DNA of 64,000 nucleotides from Cheiracanthium punctorium (lineage: Eukaryota; Arthropoda; Arachnida; Araneae; Cheiracanthiidae): contig JAWZYV010013176.1 of NCBI GenBank assembly GCA_038373885.1, positions 1 to 64,000 on the forward strand, in the 5' to 3' direction. The first letter of the stretch is position 1; the number at the start of each line of letters is the position of its first letter. Under the pieces are notes generated by a model. That model saw only the letters and a list, made by a program, of their open reading frames with translations, was not told where the DNA came from and searched no databases. The position numbers were made by a program, and so were the translations under genes. Shown here one piece after another: positions 43,196 to 54,982 of this stretch.

Positions 43196-43212
43196 GAGTT
43201 TTTTTAACCTAA

Positions 43213-44170
43213 TATATATATATATATATATATATATTGCTGCAGAAAACTCTGCTAGTTATGGGTTCCTCGTTCTAAAGTCCAGTTGGTGTAGAAAGTT
43301 CTAGAAAAGAGTCCACTTGTCAGGATGGAACACAAATTTTATTGCTTCTAGAACTTCGTCGAACAATCGGCTGTGCAAAATTCACAGGGACTAACGGCCA
43401 GTAGCTCGTTTATTACAGTCCACTCAGTACCGAAACTTTCACAAATGCTGTAATTCTCACAAAAAATAAAACGCTTCCACAAGCAAAATTCAGTGGAAAT
43501 ATACGAGGGATAAAACTAACAGCCCTCAAGACTCAACAATGAAAAGTTTACACACAGCACTTAAAAATCAGCTTCGAAAAGCAAGCGAAAATACCGCTTC
43601 CAAAGCGTCAATACAAAGCCTTACGCTTCAGGGACATCTGCTCTTGAAGCAGAAGCAAGACTGAGACTATCGGGGTAGTCAGCTTGATTTATAGGAGAGA
43701 CAGCAGCTGTCAGGAGCTCCCAGAAGGATCTACTTCTTGAAGATTCCACATAAAGAGAGGATTTTGATTACGTCATAGAAGAGAAATATTAACCTATTTT
43801 GCATGTTAATGCAGAAAAATTAACTTTACAAGACCTATTGGGAAAAACGCGCCAAATGACCAAAATGTCGCTAGGGTTGGCCACTTTTAACAAAATATCG
43901 CCAAATTCGGCGCCAAAAATAAGTCCCCAAAAGTGATGTTGCCGAAGGCCTAGGACCAATATTTCTCGTGATTTCTAGAAACTACATACAAATGAATGGG
44001 AAAACCTAAACCTCCGTATCTTCGGTTCTAGTTGACCGATTTTGATACAACACAAAGCAATCTTTAACTAACTGACGTGTAGAATACGAATTTTGAACTA
44101 TTTTAAACCCCAGAACAGCGGGTTGCCCCGAAAATTCGTAACTATATATATTTATATATATACATATATA
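43213..44170 (-). mobile_element. Candidate solo LTR (43239-43815) between TA repeats
   Basis: After a TA run, the segment 43239-43815 read on the minus strand starts TGCATTAACATGCAAAATAG and ends TTTTCTGCAGCA (TG...CA). It carries CCTATAAATCAAG (TATA-like, about 43690) and AATAAAATTTGTG (polyadenylation-like, about 43338) in LTR-appropriate order. No partner LTR or TSD was found, so this is tentative. 43816-44170 holds short direct motifs (AAAATATCGCCAAATT) and a TA run, nothing else. Confidence 0.35.
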
Positions 44171-45595
44171 TCTTATATATATAAAAGAAGAAAGTATGTT
44201 TGTTTGTTTGTTTGCTCGCTATACGCGTCCAGAACGTTCGGCGGATCTGGACCAAATTTGGCACACTGACTAAATAGGACAAAAGAAAGCTAATGCCGTA
44301 AAAATGAAATTTATCGGATTAATAGTTTTTGAGTTATTTTATGTTTTCCAAGGTTTTTGGCCACTTTTCTCGCATTTTACGTTATCACGAGCTAAATTTT
44401 TGTCCGAACGCTATATTTTTATATCATCGGAAACTACAGAGTTTTCTTTTTCAAATAAAATTTGTTACAAAATCGTACTTACATTTGCTGATTTTTGGGA
44501 ATTTTTTAAAGGAAATCCTGTTTCGAAGAAAATGTACTGCTTTTAAAAATATGCTATTTTTAAACTGTCGCATCGAAAAACCTAATGGACAAAAATTTTC
44601 CATCTTTTTACCGCTGATTAAACATTTATTTCTCCCTCTTTTAAATTTTGAACCGTGCAGAAATGTTTATTAGATTTTTTTATACGATTTTTCTGAAAAG
44701 ATCACAGGTTAAAATTCGCTCTGGACTGCAAATTCCGCAAATGAAGGTAGCTATCATTTCCCCCACTGGTTTTCAAAATCGCTACGGCGCGCTTGGTGAA
44801 AGAGAGAGATGGGACGGCGACCGTGTTAATACTCCCCCCCCCCCTTCGCGTCGCCACTACGCGAAATTCAGGCAGACTGGTAACTATTAACCACTGATGA
44901 CTGTAAACTATTTTTTTTCCGTTGGTGCGTATGTATTAGTGATAAAAGACTACATATTTGAACTCAGATAGGTGGAATGGGAGAAGCCCAGCCACGTCAA
45001 ATTCTCGGTAACTTGGATCGTTGGCAAGCCCTGTGTTCATTTTTTTTCTTTGCAGCGGGAAATCCCATGTCTTTTTTTATCAGTGCAGCGGGAGGATTCT
45101 CATTCCAGTCTAGCCAGGAGAAGTCTAGCCACGTCCAATTCCCGATAGCCTCTACGCCATCAGGTGCTTTGTTCTTTTTTTTTCTATTTTGCATCATTGC
45201 AGCGGGAGGATTCACATTCCAGCCTAGCCAAGTCCAATTCCTGGCAACCTCTGTATTCTATTAGGTGCCGTCAGGGGCGTAGCCAAGGGTGGGTTAGGGG
45301 GGTCATAACCCCCCCATGAGGAATTTTTTGCCCTACAATATGTATATTCTTCACTACATTATCACACACACGTATACATATATATGAGTATTAGTAGTCG
45401 TAACCCCCCCTATGAAAAATTTCTGGCTACGCCCCTGGGTGCCGTGTTCATTTTTTTTTCGTTGCAGCGGGAAATCCCGTGTCCTTTTTTTATCATTCCA
45501 TCGGGAGGATTCACATTCCTTCCCTTTACAATCTATATTTAAGGTAAACGGCATTTCTCTTTCATTGCACGGGCAACGCCGGGCCACGCTGCTAG
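44171..45595 (+). mobile_element. Helitron, family A, copy 2
   Basis: It starts TCTTATATATATAAAAGAAG and ends TTGCACGGGCAACGCC...CACGCTGCTAG. It aligns with 31480-32599 along its length. The 3' half has the same GCAGCGGGA...ATTCACATTCC units. It is interrupted by the hAT MITE at 45272-45437. Confidence 0.78.
45272..45437. mobile_element. hAT-type MITE, CAGGGGCGTAGCCA family
   Basis: The ends CAGGGGCGTAGCCAAGGG and TTCTGGCTACGCCCCTG are inverted. A perfect 8-bp TSD, ggtgccgt, lies at 45264-45271 and 45438-45445. It has a GGGGGGTCATAACCCCCC palindrome near the left end. The uninterrupted Helitron copy 1 shows the empty site (ATCAGGTGCCGTGTTC near 32310). Confidence 0.9.
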
Positions 45596-45606
45596 AACAT
45601 ATGTTA

Positions 45607-46782
45607 CAGTGAAAACCCGATATCAGTCAAAACCCGAATTAACTAGGGAAAACGCGTTCTGACTGACAGCGATAGGCAAAACCCGAATTAACTGTGGAAA
45701 CCCCGTTTTATTAGAGTAGCGGTAGCATGTTTTCGAGCGGCCCCTACAGTGGAGGCATACTTTCCAGGGGCCCCCTACAGCGATGGCCGGACCCACTGAT
45801 TTTTTTGGGTCTCGCAAAGGGCCAGGGTTAGCATATTTTCCAGGGGGCCCCTACAGCGATGGCCGGACCCATTGATATTTTTTTGGGTCTCGAAAAGGGC
45901 CAGCTTTAGCATATTTTTGAGGGGGCCCCCAAAGCGATGGCCGGACGCAGTAATGTTTTTTTGGGGTCTCGCAAAGGACCAGCGTTAGCATATTTTCGAG
46001 GGGGGCCCTCTAAAGCGATGGCCGGACCCAGTGATGTTTTTTTGGGTCTCGCAAAGGGCCAATGTTAGCATATTTTCGAGGGGCCCCTTGAAATGATAGC
46101 CGGACACACTGATGTTTTTTTGGGTCTCCCAGAGGGCCAACATTAGCATATTTTCCAGAGGGCCCACTACAGCGATGGCCGGACCCATTGATGTTTTTTT
46201 GGGTCTCGCAAGGGGCCAGCGTTAGCATATTTTCCAGGGGGCTCCCCACAGCAGTGGCCGGACCCACTGATGTTTTTTTGGGTCTCGCATAGGGCCAGCG
46301 TTAGCATATTTTCGAGGGGGGCCCCCTACAGCGATGGCCGGACACAGTGATGTTTTTTTGGGGTCTTGCAAAGGGCCAGCAATAGCATATTTTCGACGGG
46401 GAGCAAGATCCATTTTTTAGTGGATAAAGCATTAACATTCCGGAATTCACATGGGAAAACATGGGGTCCGGCCACCACTGTAGGGGGGGGGCCCTCGAAA
46501 ATATGCTAACGCTGGCTCTTTGCGAGACCCGAAAAAAATCAGTGGGTCTGGCCATCGCTTTAGGGAGCCCCCAAGGAAAATATGCATCCGCTGTAGGGGC
46601 CCCACGAAAATGTGCTACTGCTACTTGAATAAAACGGGTTTTCCCTAGTTAATTCGGGTTTTGCCTAGCGCTGTCAGTCAGAACGCGTTTTGCCTAGTTA
46701 ATTCGGGTTTTCCCTTACGCATCCAGTTAGAACGCGTTTTCCCTAGTTAATTCGGGTTTTGACTGATTTCGGGTTTTAACTG
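45607..46782. mobile_element. Pogo/mariner-like foldback element
   Basis: TA flanks CAGTGAAAACCCG on the left and CGGGTTTTAACTG on the right. The arms are ~170 bp and built of sub-repeats CAAAACCCGAATTAACTAGG / GAAAACGCGTTCTGACTG; the right arm has one extra sub-repeat. The centre is a tandem array. CAGT-type ends with TA duplication fit pogo/Tigger-like mariners. There is no coding sequence. The palindromic aacatatgtta also flanks both sides. Confidence 0.7.
45780..46400. repeat. 78-bp tandem array inside the foldback element
   Basis: GATGGCCGGACCCA-type units start near 45784, 45861, 45939, 46020, 46099, 46178, 46256 and 46336, a period of 76-81 bp. Each unit has GGGTCTCGCAAAGGGCCAGC, TTAGCATATTTTC and a GGGGGCCCC palindrome. 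Two further units at about 46460-46600 are inverted, which completes the foldback. Confidence 0.85.
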
Positions 46783-48427
46783 TAACATATGTTAATATTA
46801 GGTTGTAATGAAAGTTTCCCGCTACCGCAAACACAGTTCGCGTTGGCGTATTTGCTCATATTTTGTCAAACGATTTTTAGCATTTGAGAGAAAGAGACTT
46901 ACTTTATAATACTGTCTCAGACAGCACATAAGCTTAAATCAAGCTTGACATTTCTTGCTTGGCAAGCTTGACATTTCTTGCTTAAAATCAAGCTTGGCAA
47001 TTGCTACTCGCATGATTTTTAAAGGAGCGTTGATGGCGCCATCTGTGAAAGAGAATGGACATTAATTGTCTAGCGTCCTCAAATGTGCTGAAAGTTCGTA
47101 AAAGATGTGTTTATTTTATTACCAGTGCCATATTACCGGCAAGGCAAACGGGGCAACTGCCCAGGGCCTACAGATTTTAGGGCCCAAAAATCTTACACTT
47201 TTGTAGTTTTAAAATAAAATTACAAAGGATTAAAAAAAATTTCAGAAGTAGAGATTGGGAAAAGCGTTATTTTCAAAGAACAGTTGTTCACTGTTCCCGT
47301 TCTTTTTTAAAGAACAGTTCTTTTTCCAGTTCTTTTGAGAACAGGTTCTTTGATTTATCGTAGCTTTATTACGACTATTTTATTCAATTTAAAAATGAAA
47401 ATATACGTCCTTTTTAACATGTATTATGCTTTAATACAATTGCAAAATGTTTAAAAAAACTTTGCAACCAACATACTGGTTTTCTTTAATCAAGTATATT
47501 AACAGTAATTTTTGGTAAAAATATTTTAATTATATTAACGTTCTATAATATAATGTTAAATATGCACATATTTCAAAAATCGAAATTTTTTCTGTGCTTT
47601 TCATTAACTTTTGTTATCCTTACTCATAGCATGTATGTAAAAAGAAATGGAAAAACTTCAATTCTAGAGAGAATTATTTAGGCCAGGCCTAATTTTCGAT
47701 TACTTACCTGAGTGATACAATATTGCTTACATGAGTAAACAATATTTGAGTCTGACAGCTCCTAAAATGACATAATATTCATAACTGTTTATTTTGATTA
47801 GACTATATTGCACAAAGCTTTGGAAGCAGCGGAATCATTAACTTTAAAATCCGTCCAAACAAAAGATTTTTTTTCTATCCATGAGGAAAAACTATCCAAA
47901 CATCAGCATAATTAAGAGTTGTACCAGTAACAGCGCAAAGGAATGATCTGTTTCAACTAATCCTTCAACGGTCTGATACAATATGCCACGTGACTGCACA
48001 CTCTTTTGTTTTAGTTTTTACTTCTTCACTGCAGTAAAAGAGCTGACGCACAAGAGGAGCGACCGCTAAAGCTGAAAATCTGCCATGAAATCCTCTACCC
48101 CCTCCTTTCCTAGCCTTATATTCCCAGTCCACACCATAAATTTCATGATAAAGCGAAAGTAACGCAAGACTTTGACCCTGGATAATGTGCCAGGGGTCGT
48201 CGGGAAGTACGTTACCTCGGGCACATAATATCCGCATTATCACAATGCACCTAAGTAACGAAGCTTTGACCCTATAGTCGTAACTCTTGGAGCAATGGGA
48301 GGGGGAGGGGTGTAGAAGTTTTTTTCGGACTTTCAAACACTTTAATACAAAAATAATAATGATAAAAAAACTCAAAATACTATAAGAGTGTTCACTATAA
48401 CGAATGCTGGAGAGAGAGCACCCTCTT

Positions 48428-48562
48428 CAAGGTCGTACCCAGGGGGTCTGGTCCCCCCCTCCCCCCGAAATTTAAAATTTTGTTAACAAAATAATAAAGT
48501 TGAAGTTCTGCCTTTTTATTTCGTTTGGTCCCCTCCGAAATTTTTGTCTGGATACGGCCCTG
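48428..48562. mobile_element. G-tract MITE, CAAGGTCGTACCCAGG type
   Basis: The ends CAAGGTCGTACCCAGGGGG and GTCTGGATACGGCCCTG are inverted. A partial relative follows at 48590-48720 (CAAGACCGTACC, AACAAAATAATAATGATGAAG) and another fragment is at 57538-57650. Confidence 0.6.
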
Positions 48563-48919
48563 ACCCCTTGTCCCCTATCTAAGCACTCATGCAAGACCGT
48601 ACCAAAGGGGGTGAATCAAAAAGTCTGCCCCCCCCCCCAATTTAAAATGTTGTTAACAAAATAATAATGATGAAGTCGTTTGCTGAAAAATTCAGCCTTT
48701 TTCACCGTTCGCTCCGCCTCTTAAAAATATATATATTGTTCCAGGTCTAGCTCCAAGAGATTATGGATCTGGCTCGGGTTTAAAAAAAAAAAAATCCTTC
48801 TTTGGCTACAAATACAAATAAAAATATATGTATCGGGCTCCAGCTTAAAAGATATGGCTTTTGTACCAACGACAAACATTTTTATCTCTAATTCAAAATA
48901 TTAAATAAGTCCATCTCAA

Positions 48920-48952
<33 letters not shown>

Positions 48953-49232
48953 TTGTGTTGCCTTCAGGTTAAAAATACACGGCGTGGACCTGCCCATTTC
49001 CAACGGGGGAGCCCACATAAAAGTCGATACGCTCTTAGAGCTTAAAAAAGGAAAAAAAATGTACAGTTTCAGCTTTAAAAGAACATGCTCCAGCTTAAAA
49101 ATTAAAGACATTCCGTTTAAAAAGCTGTAAGTATCAGGATCAGTATTGCTCCGACTCCGATTTAAGAAAATGAATACGACTTTGGCATATAAAATTACAT
49201 GGCTCCGAAAATCCAGCTTAAATGGCTTCAGA

Positions 49233-49430
49233 CCTGGGCCATACCCAGACAAAAATTTCAGGATATATCCCCCACACCCAATTTTCAACTTATGTAGCAA
49301 GATTTTTAATTTTTTTTAACTATTGCGAAAACATTTCGTTCGTTTATACATCACTGCAATTCATACCCTCACTCATCAACCCCCACCCCACCCCCCCCCA
49401 AAAAAAAAAAAAATTCTGACTACGTCCCTG
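49233..49430. mobile_element. G/C-tract MITE, GGGCCATACCCAGAC type
   Basis: The ends CTGGGCCATACCCAGAC and TTCTGACTACGTCCCTG are approximately inverted. The right arm contains C and A homopolymers (49387-49413). Flanking duplications are not clear. It belongs to the same general group as 48428-48562. Confidence 0.5.
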
Positions 49431-50895
49431 TATAAATACACCAGATACATATAATGTAATAACGTCGAGGGAGAGACGTCCAAACCCATAGGACCCCCCC
49501 CCCCCTTTCTAAGTACGGCCTTACTTCTGACTCCAAGTCTACAACTTTGACCCTGCATTCAGCTCAGAACGGAATTAAAGCAAAAGAACAGATCAAAAGA
49601 ACACCTTTCACCCCGTTCCCCAGAGAACACTTCGTTTACTACGTTCCCAAAAGAACACCAGCTCTCTCCGTTCTTCGAAAAAACACCTAGCTCTCCGTTC
49701 TTTCTCCGTTCCGCAAAAGAACGCTGAACTAGGTGTTCCAGCTCTCTAGCCGTGATCAAAGAACTGGTTCTTTTTCAGCCAATAGGAGAGGTCTCCTCGG
49801 AACAGGTTCTTTTTCTGCCAAAAGGAGATGGCTGAGAGCGTATGAAGGGAAGGCGCGTTTTATATGGAGATAGTGTAATGCTTATATTATTGTTTGACGT
49901 TGATAAAATATTTTTTTTTTCGATTTATTTGTGTTTCAGACTATCATTTTCTTTATTATTAAATTTTTTACTTTGATTGAAATTGAGTAGTTTGGCTGGA
50001 ATAATAAAAATTGACGAATTGTTTTCCTGTGAGTGCATTTCGTATTGAACATATAAGAAAGTTTCTTATTCTAAGCCCGAGTCCACTCTAAAATTATGGT
50101 AGGTTGGGCTAAAAGTTCTATCCCCCCCCCCCCAGATAATCATCATCGTTATCATTATTTCTCAAAATAGCTAAGATTCTGCAATTACTTAGAATTTGAT
50201 AATGCTAAAATTAGGGATGGACGCGAGACGCGCGAGACGAGAAATAGGGCTGTCTCGTCTCGTCTCGCAGTGGTAAACCTCTGTCTCGTCTCGCGTCTCG
50301 TCTCGTCTCGCAACCACTTTGTCTCGTCTCGCGTCTCGCACAGAAATTGCCTGTCTCGTCTCGCGCGAGACGCGAGACGTCTCGCGAGTCTCGCAAAATT
50401 AAGGACTGCGAATTTTTACCATATTTTTAGTAACATTAATACTAGTTATTGAAAATTAATATTAACAATAGCAATTAGTTGCATATTGCCATATTAGTAC
50501 ATATATTAGTTACCATATTAACTCATATAGTTATTTGAAATGATAAAAATTCGGATTTAATCCGTATATATAATGTGACATGACACCGAAAATTTATTTA
50601 TTTGCGTAACTGCGTAAATGTAATATTTATAGTTGATGGGAGTTTCATTTGCTTTTGAAAATATATAAAGCTTTGATTTTTGTCAGATATGTTGCAGAAC
50701 TCAGGGACACATGTTGGGCAAATAAAATTTTGATCTAATTAAACGGCCCCAATGTACGGAATAGTGAATAATTATAGTGAACAGAATAGTGAATAATTAA
50801 AGTGAAGCTTACTTATCCCCCCTCCCATTTTAGTGTATGAGATATGGGTTTCATATTTAATCGGGGGAACCCGGGTTTAACCTGTTCATTTACAC

Positions 50896-51711
50896 CGGGT
50901 ACGGGCAACCTTTGGAAGGTTGCGAGCCAAAATTTAGGATGTTATGGACGTCACGGACCGTATAAGTGGGATTTATATGGGATTTTGATTTGGTTTATAT
51001 TGATTGTCTATGGCGGTGCTGCCCAACCTTTTTATCGCCGCGACCTGGTCACCGTTTGATAATAATTTTACCGCGGACTGGTCAGGGGAGGGGGTACGCT
51101 GATTGTTTTAATTTAATTGTGCTTAAACATACCTTCAAAATATATACAGTTTCACAAAAAATGAATGTAAAATGATTTAAGATTTTATCTCACTAGGAAG
51201 CTAAATGAATGAGAACACTGAGCTTATTTCTTTGCAACGAGTCGGTTAGATCCGGAGGTAAGAAGCAATGACACCCAAAGTGTGTTGCTTATGTACAATT
51301 CATTCCTTTATTCTGTTATTTTGGTTCTTGTCAGTGCAGAAAATCCCGCTTCACACAGTTAGGTTGTTGGAAATGGCAATAGGGATTTAAAAGACTGGAA
51401 TTTTAATTCATAGTCTTGAAATATTTAATAAGCAGTAAAATAATGTAAAACAGTCATGAGATTTTTTTCTGTTACAAAATCTGTTCTGTATAAATTAGCA
51501 CAAACCCAAAAAACTCGAGACCTCGAGAGAAATGCACGACAGAAAATAAAATGGAAATAATGTAATTTTTCTTGAGCAACCCGGTACCATTTGATCCGCG
51601 GACAGGGGGTTGGGGACCACTGGTCTATGAAAATTTGAAATCTTCCACTTGCCGGATAAAATACCCTGGAGTGCCACATCCGGGCCGCGAGCCAGGGTTT
51701 GCCGATATGTG
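50896..51711. mobile_element. hAT-type element (GGCAACC ends) within the inner hAT
   Basis: The ends CGGGTACGGGCAACCTTTGG and the inverse of GGCAAACC..., i.e. GGGTTTGCCGATATGTG, are bordered by a perfect 8-bp TSD, atttacac, at 50888-50895 and 51712-51719. Both arms carry GGTTGCGAGCC / GGCCGCGAGCC, common in Charlie-like hAT MITEs. It contains the element at 51014-51622. Confidence 0.8.
51014..51622. mobile_element. hAT-type element (CAGTGGTxCCCAACC ends), innermost
   Basis: It starts CGGTGCTGCCCAACCTTTTT and ends GGGGTTGGGGACCACTG, with CGCGACCTGGTCACCG and CCGCGGACTGG motifs typical of Charlie/MER5-like hAT ends. The flanks gtctatgg (51006-51013) and gtctatga (51623-51630) match at 7 of 8 bases. 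It is non-coding; the small frames here have no motif. Confidence 0.78.
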
Positions 51712-51823
51712 ATTTACACTATCAAAAAGAAGAGACAACAGAAAGGACTTGTGAGCGTTGGATTTGCGCAATTACTCCAGTAGATCATTCATTTGCGTTC
51801 GCATAGCTTGGCTTATGGCGAAA

Positions 51824-52340
51824 GACAGTGCCGTAAAAATAGGGAGGCATGGCAGGGCGAATGCCCGGGGCCCCCACATGTAGGGGCCTCAAAATCCATA
51901 CAACTATTTTCTCAACCTCTTGGATTTTTTATCTTTTATAACGTTTTAGATTTGTACATTTGCTATTCAAAACGGATGACTTAACACTGTTTAAGCAGAA
52001 AACAAAAAAGTTGCTTACTGTTTACAAAATAGCTAACAGCTCACCAACAGATCCGCTGTATTACGATACGTACAGCTGATTATGAAAAGTTAAATTTATA
52101 TGCCAGTATTTCTAGAACCAAAGTTCTTTAACTAATGACCTTGTGTTCCCTTTATTTGTATTCTAGAAAAACATGATCTGGGTCTCAAAAAGCCACTCTG
52201 AAGCAAGCATCAATTTTGGGGGGCCCTCTTATTTCTTAAAATTATCATATCACTTAGGTAATTTCAAGCAAATGGCAGTGTTTTCTTTTTGTTGTAATTA
52301 CTACTTACAAATATTTTATGTACTTACAAATAATGTGCAA
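51824..52340. repeat. MITE end CAGTGCCGTAAAAATAGG and following unassigned sequence
   Basis: CAGTGCCGTAAAAATAGGGA, then GGGCGAATGCCCGGGGCCCC, is the left end of a GGGGCCC-type hAT MITE. GGGGGGCCCTCTT at about 52218-52230 may be part of the right arm. The terminal partner was not found. Confidence 0.45.
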
Positions 52341-52349
52341 ATGCATAAT

Positions 52350-52526
52350 CAGTGGTGTACACCGACTTTCTTTAAGAGAAGGGGGGAATGGAAGTAATCT
52401 TTTGGTTAAATAAAAGCCATAATCTATATGTTTAAAATTAAAACTGTACGGACTTTATGTTAAAAATGCATGGACAAAGGGGGAGGGACTGAATCCTCAC
52501 CCCCACACCATTTGTGCACGCCACTG
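52350..52526. mobile_element. hAT-type MITE, CAGTGGTGTACACC type
   Basis: The ends CAGTGGTGTACACCGACTTT and CCATTTGTGCACGCCACTG enclose GAAGGGGGGAATGG and GGGGGAGGGACTG. Flanks tgcataat and agcatagt match at 6 of 8 positions, a decayed TSD. Confidence 0.65.
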
Positions 52527-52534
52527 AGCATAGT

Positions 52535-53580
52535 AAATATATGGAGCTAAACCACACTTCTCTAGAGTAAGTCAATGCTCGGAAATTTCTTTTTCCTTTT
52601 AATGAGGATCTAAATTAGGAATGGCATGGCATACAAAGGTCCAAATGCCAATTAACACGCTCTACTTTTTCTCGCATATCGTAAAACTCAAAATTAGCCA
52701 ACTTAAATTGACACTTTGTCCTTTATCCCCCCCCCCTCTCCAAAAACCAAAGACATTAGAATATACTAGAACGAGTATATTCTAATGTCTTTGCCAAAAA
52801 CCAATGGTTTGAGTCCCTCTTGCAAAATATTTTAATATTTGTTGGTCGTCTTTTTCTTTTACTTGTGCAATAATCAGAGTTCACATTATTTTACATTCAT
52901 TATACAAATGATTCGATAATTATTTGTATAAAAACCCAAATTAAAAATAAAAATAAATGTTATATTCCAGCTGGAATTCATGTAAAATCCATTAAATACT
53001 TCAGTATATGAAATTAAAAATACCTTGTTGTTACAAACCAAGTGCTCTATTAATGGCTAAAAACGCTTTTATAAGGAATAAAACTACTTACATCATGAAC
53101 ACATAAGAGCTATATTGATGATTTATTAATGTTTCTGTGTTGTTTTGTGTTAAGGTAAAGCTACGAAAGAGCTATCTGCTTAGAAGGGGTGCAATGGGAG
53201 GAGGACCTCTAACGCGTATTCACGTTACATCTGGAGAAAACAGCCCAAATCTTCGATAGCCGCACGGCAGGATAGAACCCTGCCTTCAGAACCTTCACAA
53301 TTCAGTCATCTTACCATGTTGTATGTTGAGTGTTATTCCCCAATGGTGAGCGGAAAAAACGCCACTTTTAATAGTGACACAGGATGTAACATGGTCGTTA
53401 TATGCTAGTCGATGAGGCAAGAGCGCAGCCAGAAAATTTTGTCGAGGGGGTTGTATAAGATACAATTTTGTATTGATAAACTTAATTTCTTATTGACGAC
53501 AAAAATCTGAAAGCTCTTAATAACTAATTTTGAAAGTTTCGCAGGGAGGTATATCCCGATATCCCACTCCATGGTTACGC
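52535..53580. other. Unassigned AT-rich sequence in the inner hAT
   Basis: It contains a near-perfect hairpin of ~24 bp arms at 52748-52798 (CAAAGACATTAGAATATAC / its inverse). Otherwise there is no gene or element boundary that I can support. An ATATCCCACTCC block at 53558-53570 resembles 40715-40725. Confidence 0.4.
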
Positions 53581-53585
53581 TTCTG

Positions 53586-53710
53586 CAGTGACGTGCGAAA
53601 TGGGGGGCGGCTTTGGGGGCTCGAGCCCCCTCCCCATACCTTTGGAGGATGATAGAAAATAACCATATATCGGTGTCTTTTCCAGTGTCCAGAATCCACA
53701 TACTTTATTT
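53586..53710. repeat. MITE arm related to 40471-40643 (inverted)
   Basis: CAGTGACGTGCGAAATGG, GGGGCTCGAGCCCC, CCTTTGGAGGATGATAG and GTGTCTTTTCCAGTGTCCAG match the reverse complement of the MITE at 40471-40643. The right terminus is missing. Confidence 0.55.
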
Positions 53711-54171
53711 TTTGTCCGGAAACCGATCATTAGCGAAATTCTCGATACATTAATTCCTCACCCTTGTTTTTTTCCGGGGAAAAAAAACGGTCATTCAATA
53801 GTTGTTTGTGGGTGGGAATAGCGAACGGAAGTCTTCATGTCAATTGTGAAAGCAGCGGTCATCTTGCAACTTGTCTCCGCTCTGGCGCCGCATCTCGCAA
53901 TCTGTTCGGAGGTGTCCTATTGTTGAGGGGAAAAAATTCTTCCGGTGATAGGGCGCACCTACTTCCACGTGCTGAGATAGCTCGCCCTCCGTAGCTCCAT
54001 TCTGTTCTGGAGTGAGAGGTCATCCATCGTGTCGGCAAATCTAAAAGACACCGGGCAATTATGTCCTCGGGACATCTCTCTCCCGACATTTCTGTTTTAA
54101 CTGGAACTCTGTAGTAGGGACCCTCCGATATCTGATATTCTGCGTAAAAAAAAAAAAAAAAAAAAAAAAAA
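53711..54171 (+). other. GC-richer segment ending in a 26-base A run
   Basis: 53720-54120 is more GC-rich than its surroundings and contains no long convincing frame; the readable peptides at 53764-53994 and 53859-54089 (minus) overlap and lack motifs. It ends ...GATATTCTGCGT followed by a pure A run at 54146-54171. The A run suggests a retroposed RNA copy (SINE or processed transcript), but no A/B boxes or target duplication were found. Confidence 0.35.
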
Positions 54172-54445
54172 GCTTTGGCATCTCAACACAAAGCATGCGT
54201 TTCCTTTCGGCCCCAGTCCTGTGTTCAAAGTTTGTCTTTTTAAATGACTGGAGGAAGCGTTAAGGATAAAGAGAAATTCTGCGAGGGTTGTTCCTCATCT
54301 CATAGCGTGAAGTTTTAAAACAGGAAAAGATCTTATACATATAGTAGTATTTTACAATATTTCTTTATAAGTATAGCGCTTTTGCTCATTTTGAAAGACA
54401 ATTTTTGTGTTTATTATTACTTTTTTTTTTCTTTCTTGACATGAT

Positions 54446-54618
54446 CAGTGGCATACGCAGACTTCCTTCAAGGGGGGAGGGGGGTTATAGACATAACTTT
54501 GTGTTAAAATGCGTAATATTTAAGCTAAAAATTGAAAATTTGTGGACATTTTGTTAAAAAAATTTTGACAAGGGGGGGGGTGAACCCCCAAACCCTCCCC
54601 CCCTTGCGTACGCCACTG
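54446..54618. mobile_element. hAT-type MITE, CAGTGGCATACGCA type
   Basis: The ends CAGTGGCATACGCAGACTTC and CCCTTGCGTACGCCACTG are inverted. G-rich and C-rich tracts lie just inside the ends. A perfect 8-bp TSD, gacatgat, is at 54438-54445 and 54619-54626. Confidence 0.9.
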
Positions 54619-54982
54619 GACATGATGAATTCTGGGTGACTGTCGATAAAAGTACATAGTACAGTTTTTGAAGAACCAGTGAAAAAGCAGTGGAAGGAGA
54701 AAAACGCACCTGAAAAAACCGCACAACATTAAATGGGTTTATTTTTTCAAATGAATGTGAGTGTGCGTGCGTGTGTGTGTGTGTGGGGGGGGATAAAAAA
54801 TGTAAAGGAGTGGGCATCCGAAAGGGCGCAAACAGAGGTACATTCATGTATTTTGTATTTATCTCTATTGAAAGTTGACATTCGGATAATTTTTCAAGAT
54901 CAGTGGCCTGATTTTTAAGTACACAGTGTGCACAGTAGCCCTATTGCCTCTATAGCTTTTGGTGAAGTGATTTTTTTTTTGT

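Larger units (their letters stand above)
36820..43212 (-). mobile_element. Penelope-like retroelement, minus strand, split by a hAT
   Basis: Minus-strand sequence at 42217-43195 encodes a reverse transcriptase, which continues at 37792-38091. The 4.1-kb hAT at 38100-42208 with its 8-bp duplication separates the two. A degenerate hammerhead-like motif lies downstream at 37021-37092. Reverse transcriptase of this sequence type together with hammerhead motifs is characteristic of Penelope-like elements. I saw no GIY-YIG endonuclease. The element lies between TA runs, so its own target duplication cannot be read. Confidence 0.65.

Noticed and set aside
45780..46400. CRISPR array
   Set aside because: The units are adjacent 78-bp repeats without spacers, they sit inside an inverted-repeat transposon, and the window is eukaryotic.
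50210..50452. Arg/Ser-rich open frames at 50211-50452 and 57199-57628
   Set aside because: They are produced by GTCTCG/CGAGAC hexamer repeats of the inner hAT on both strands.
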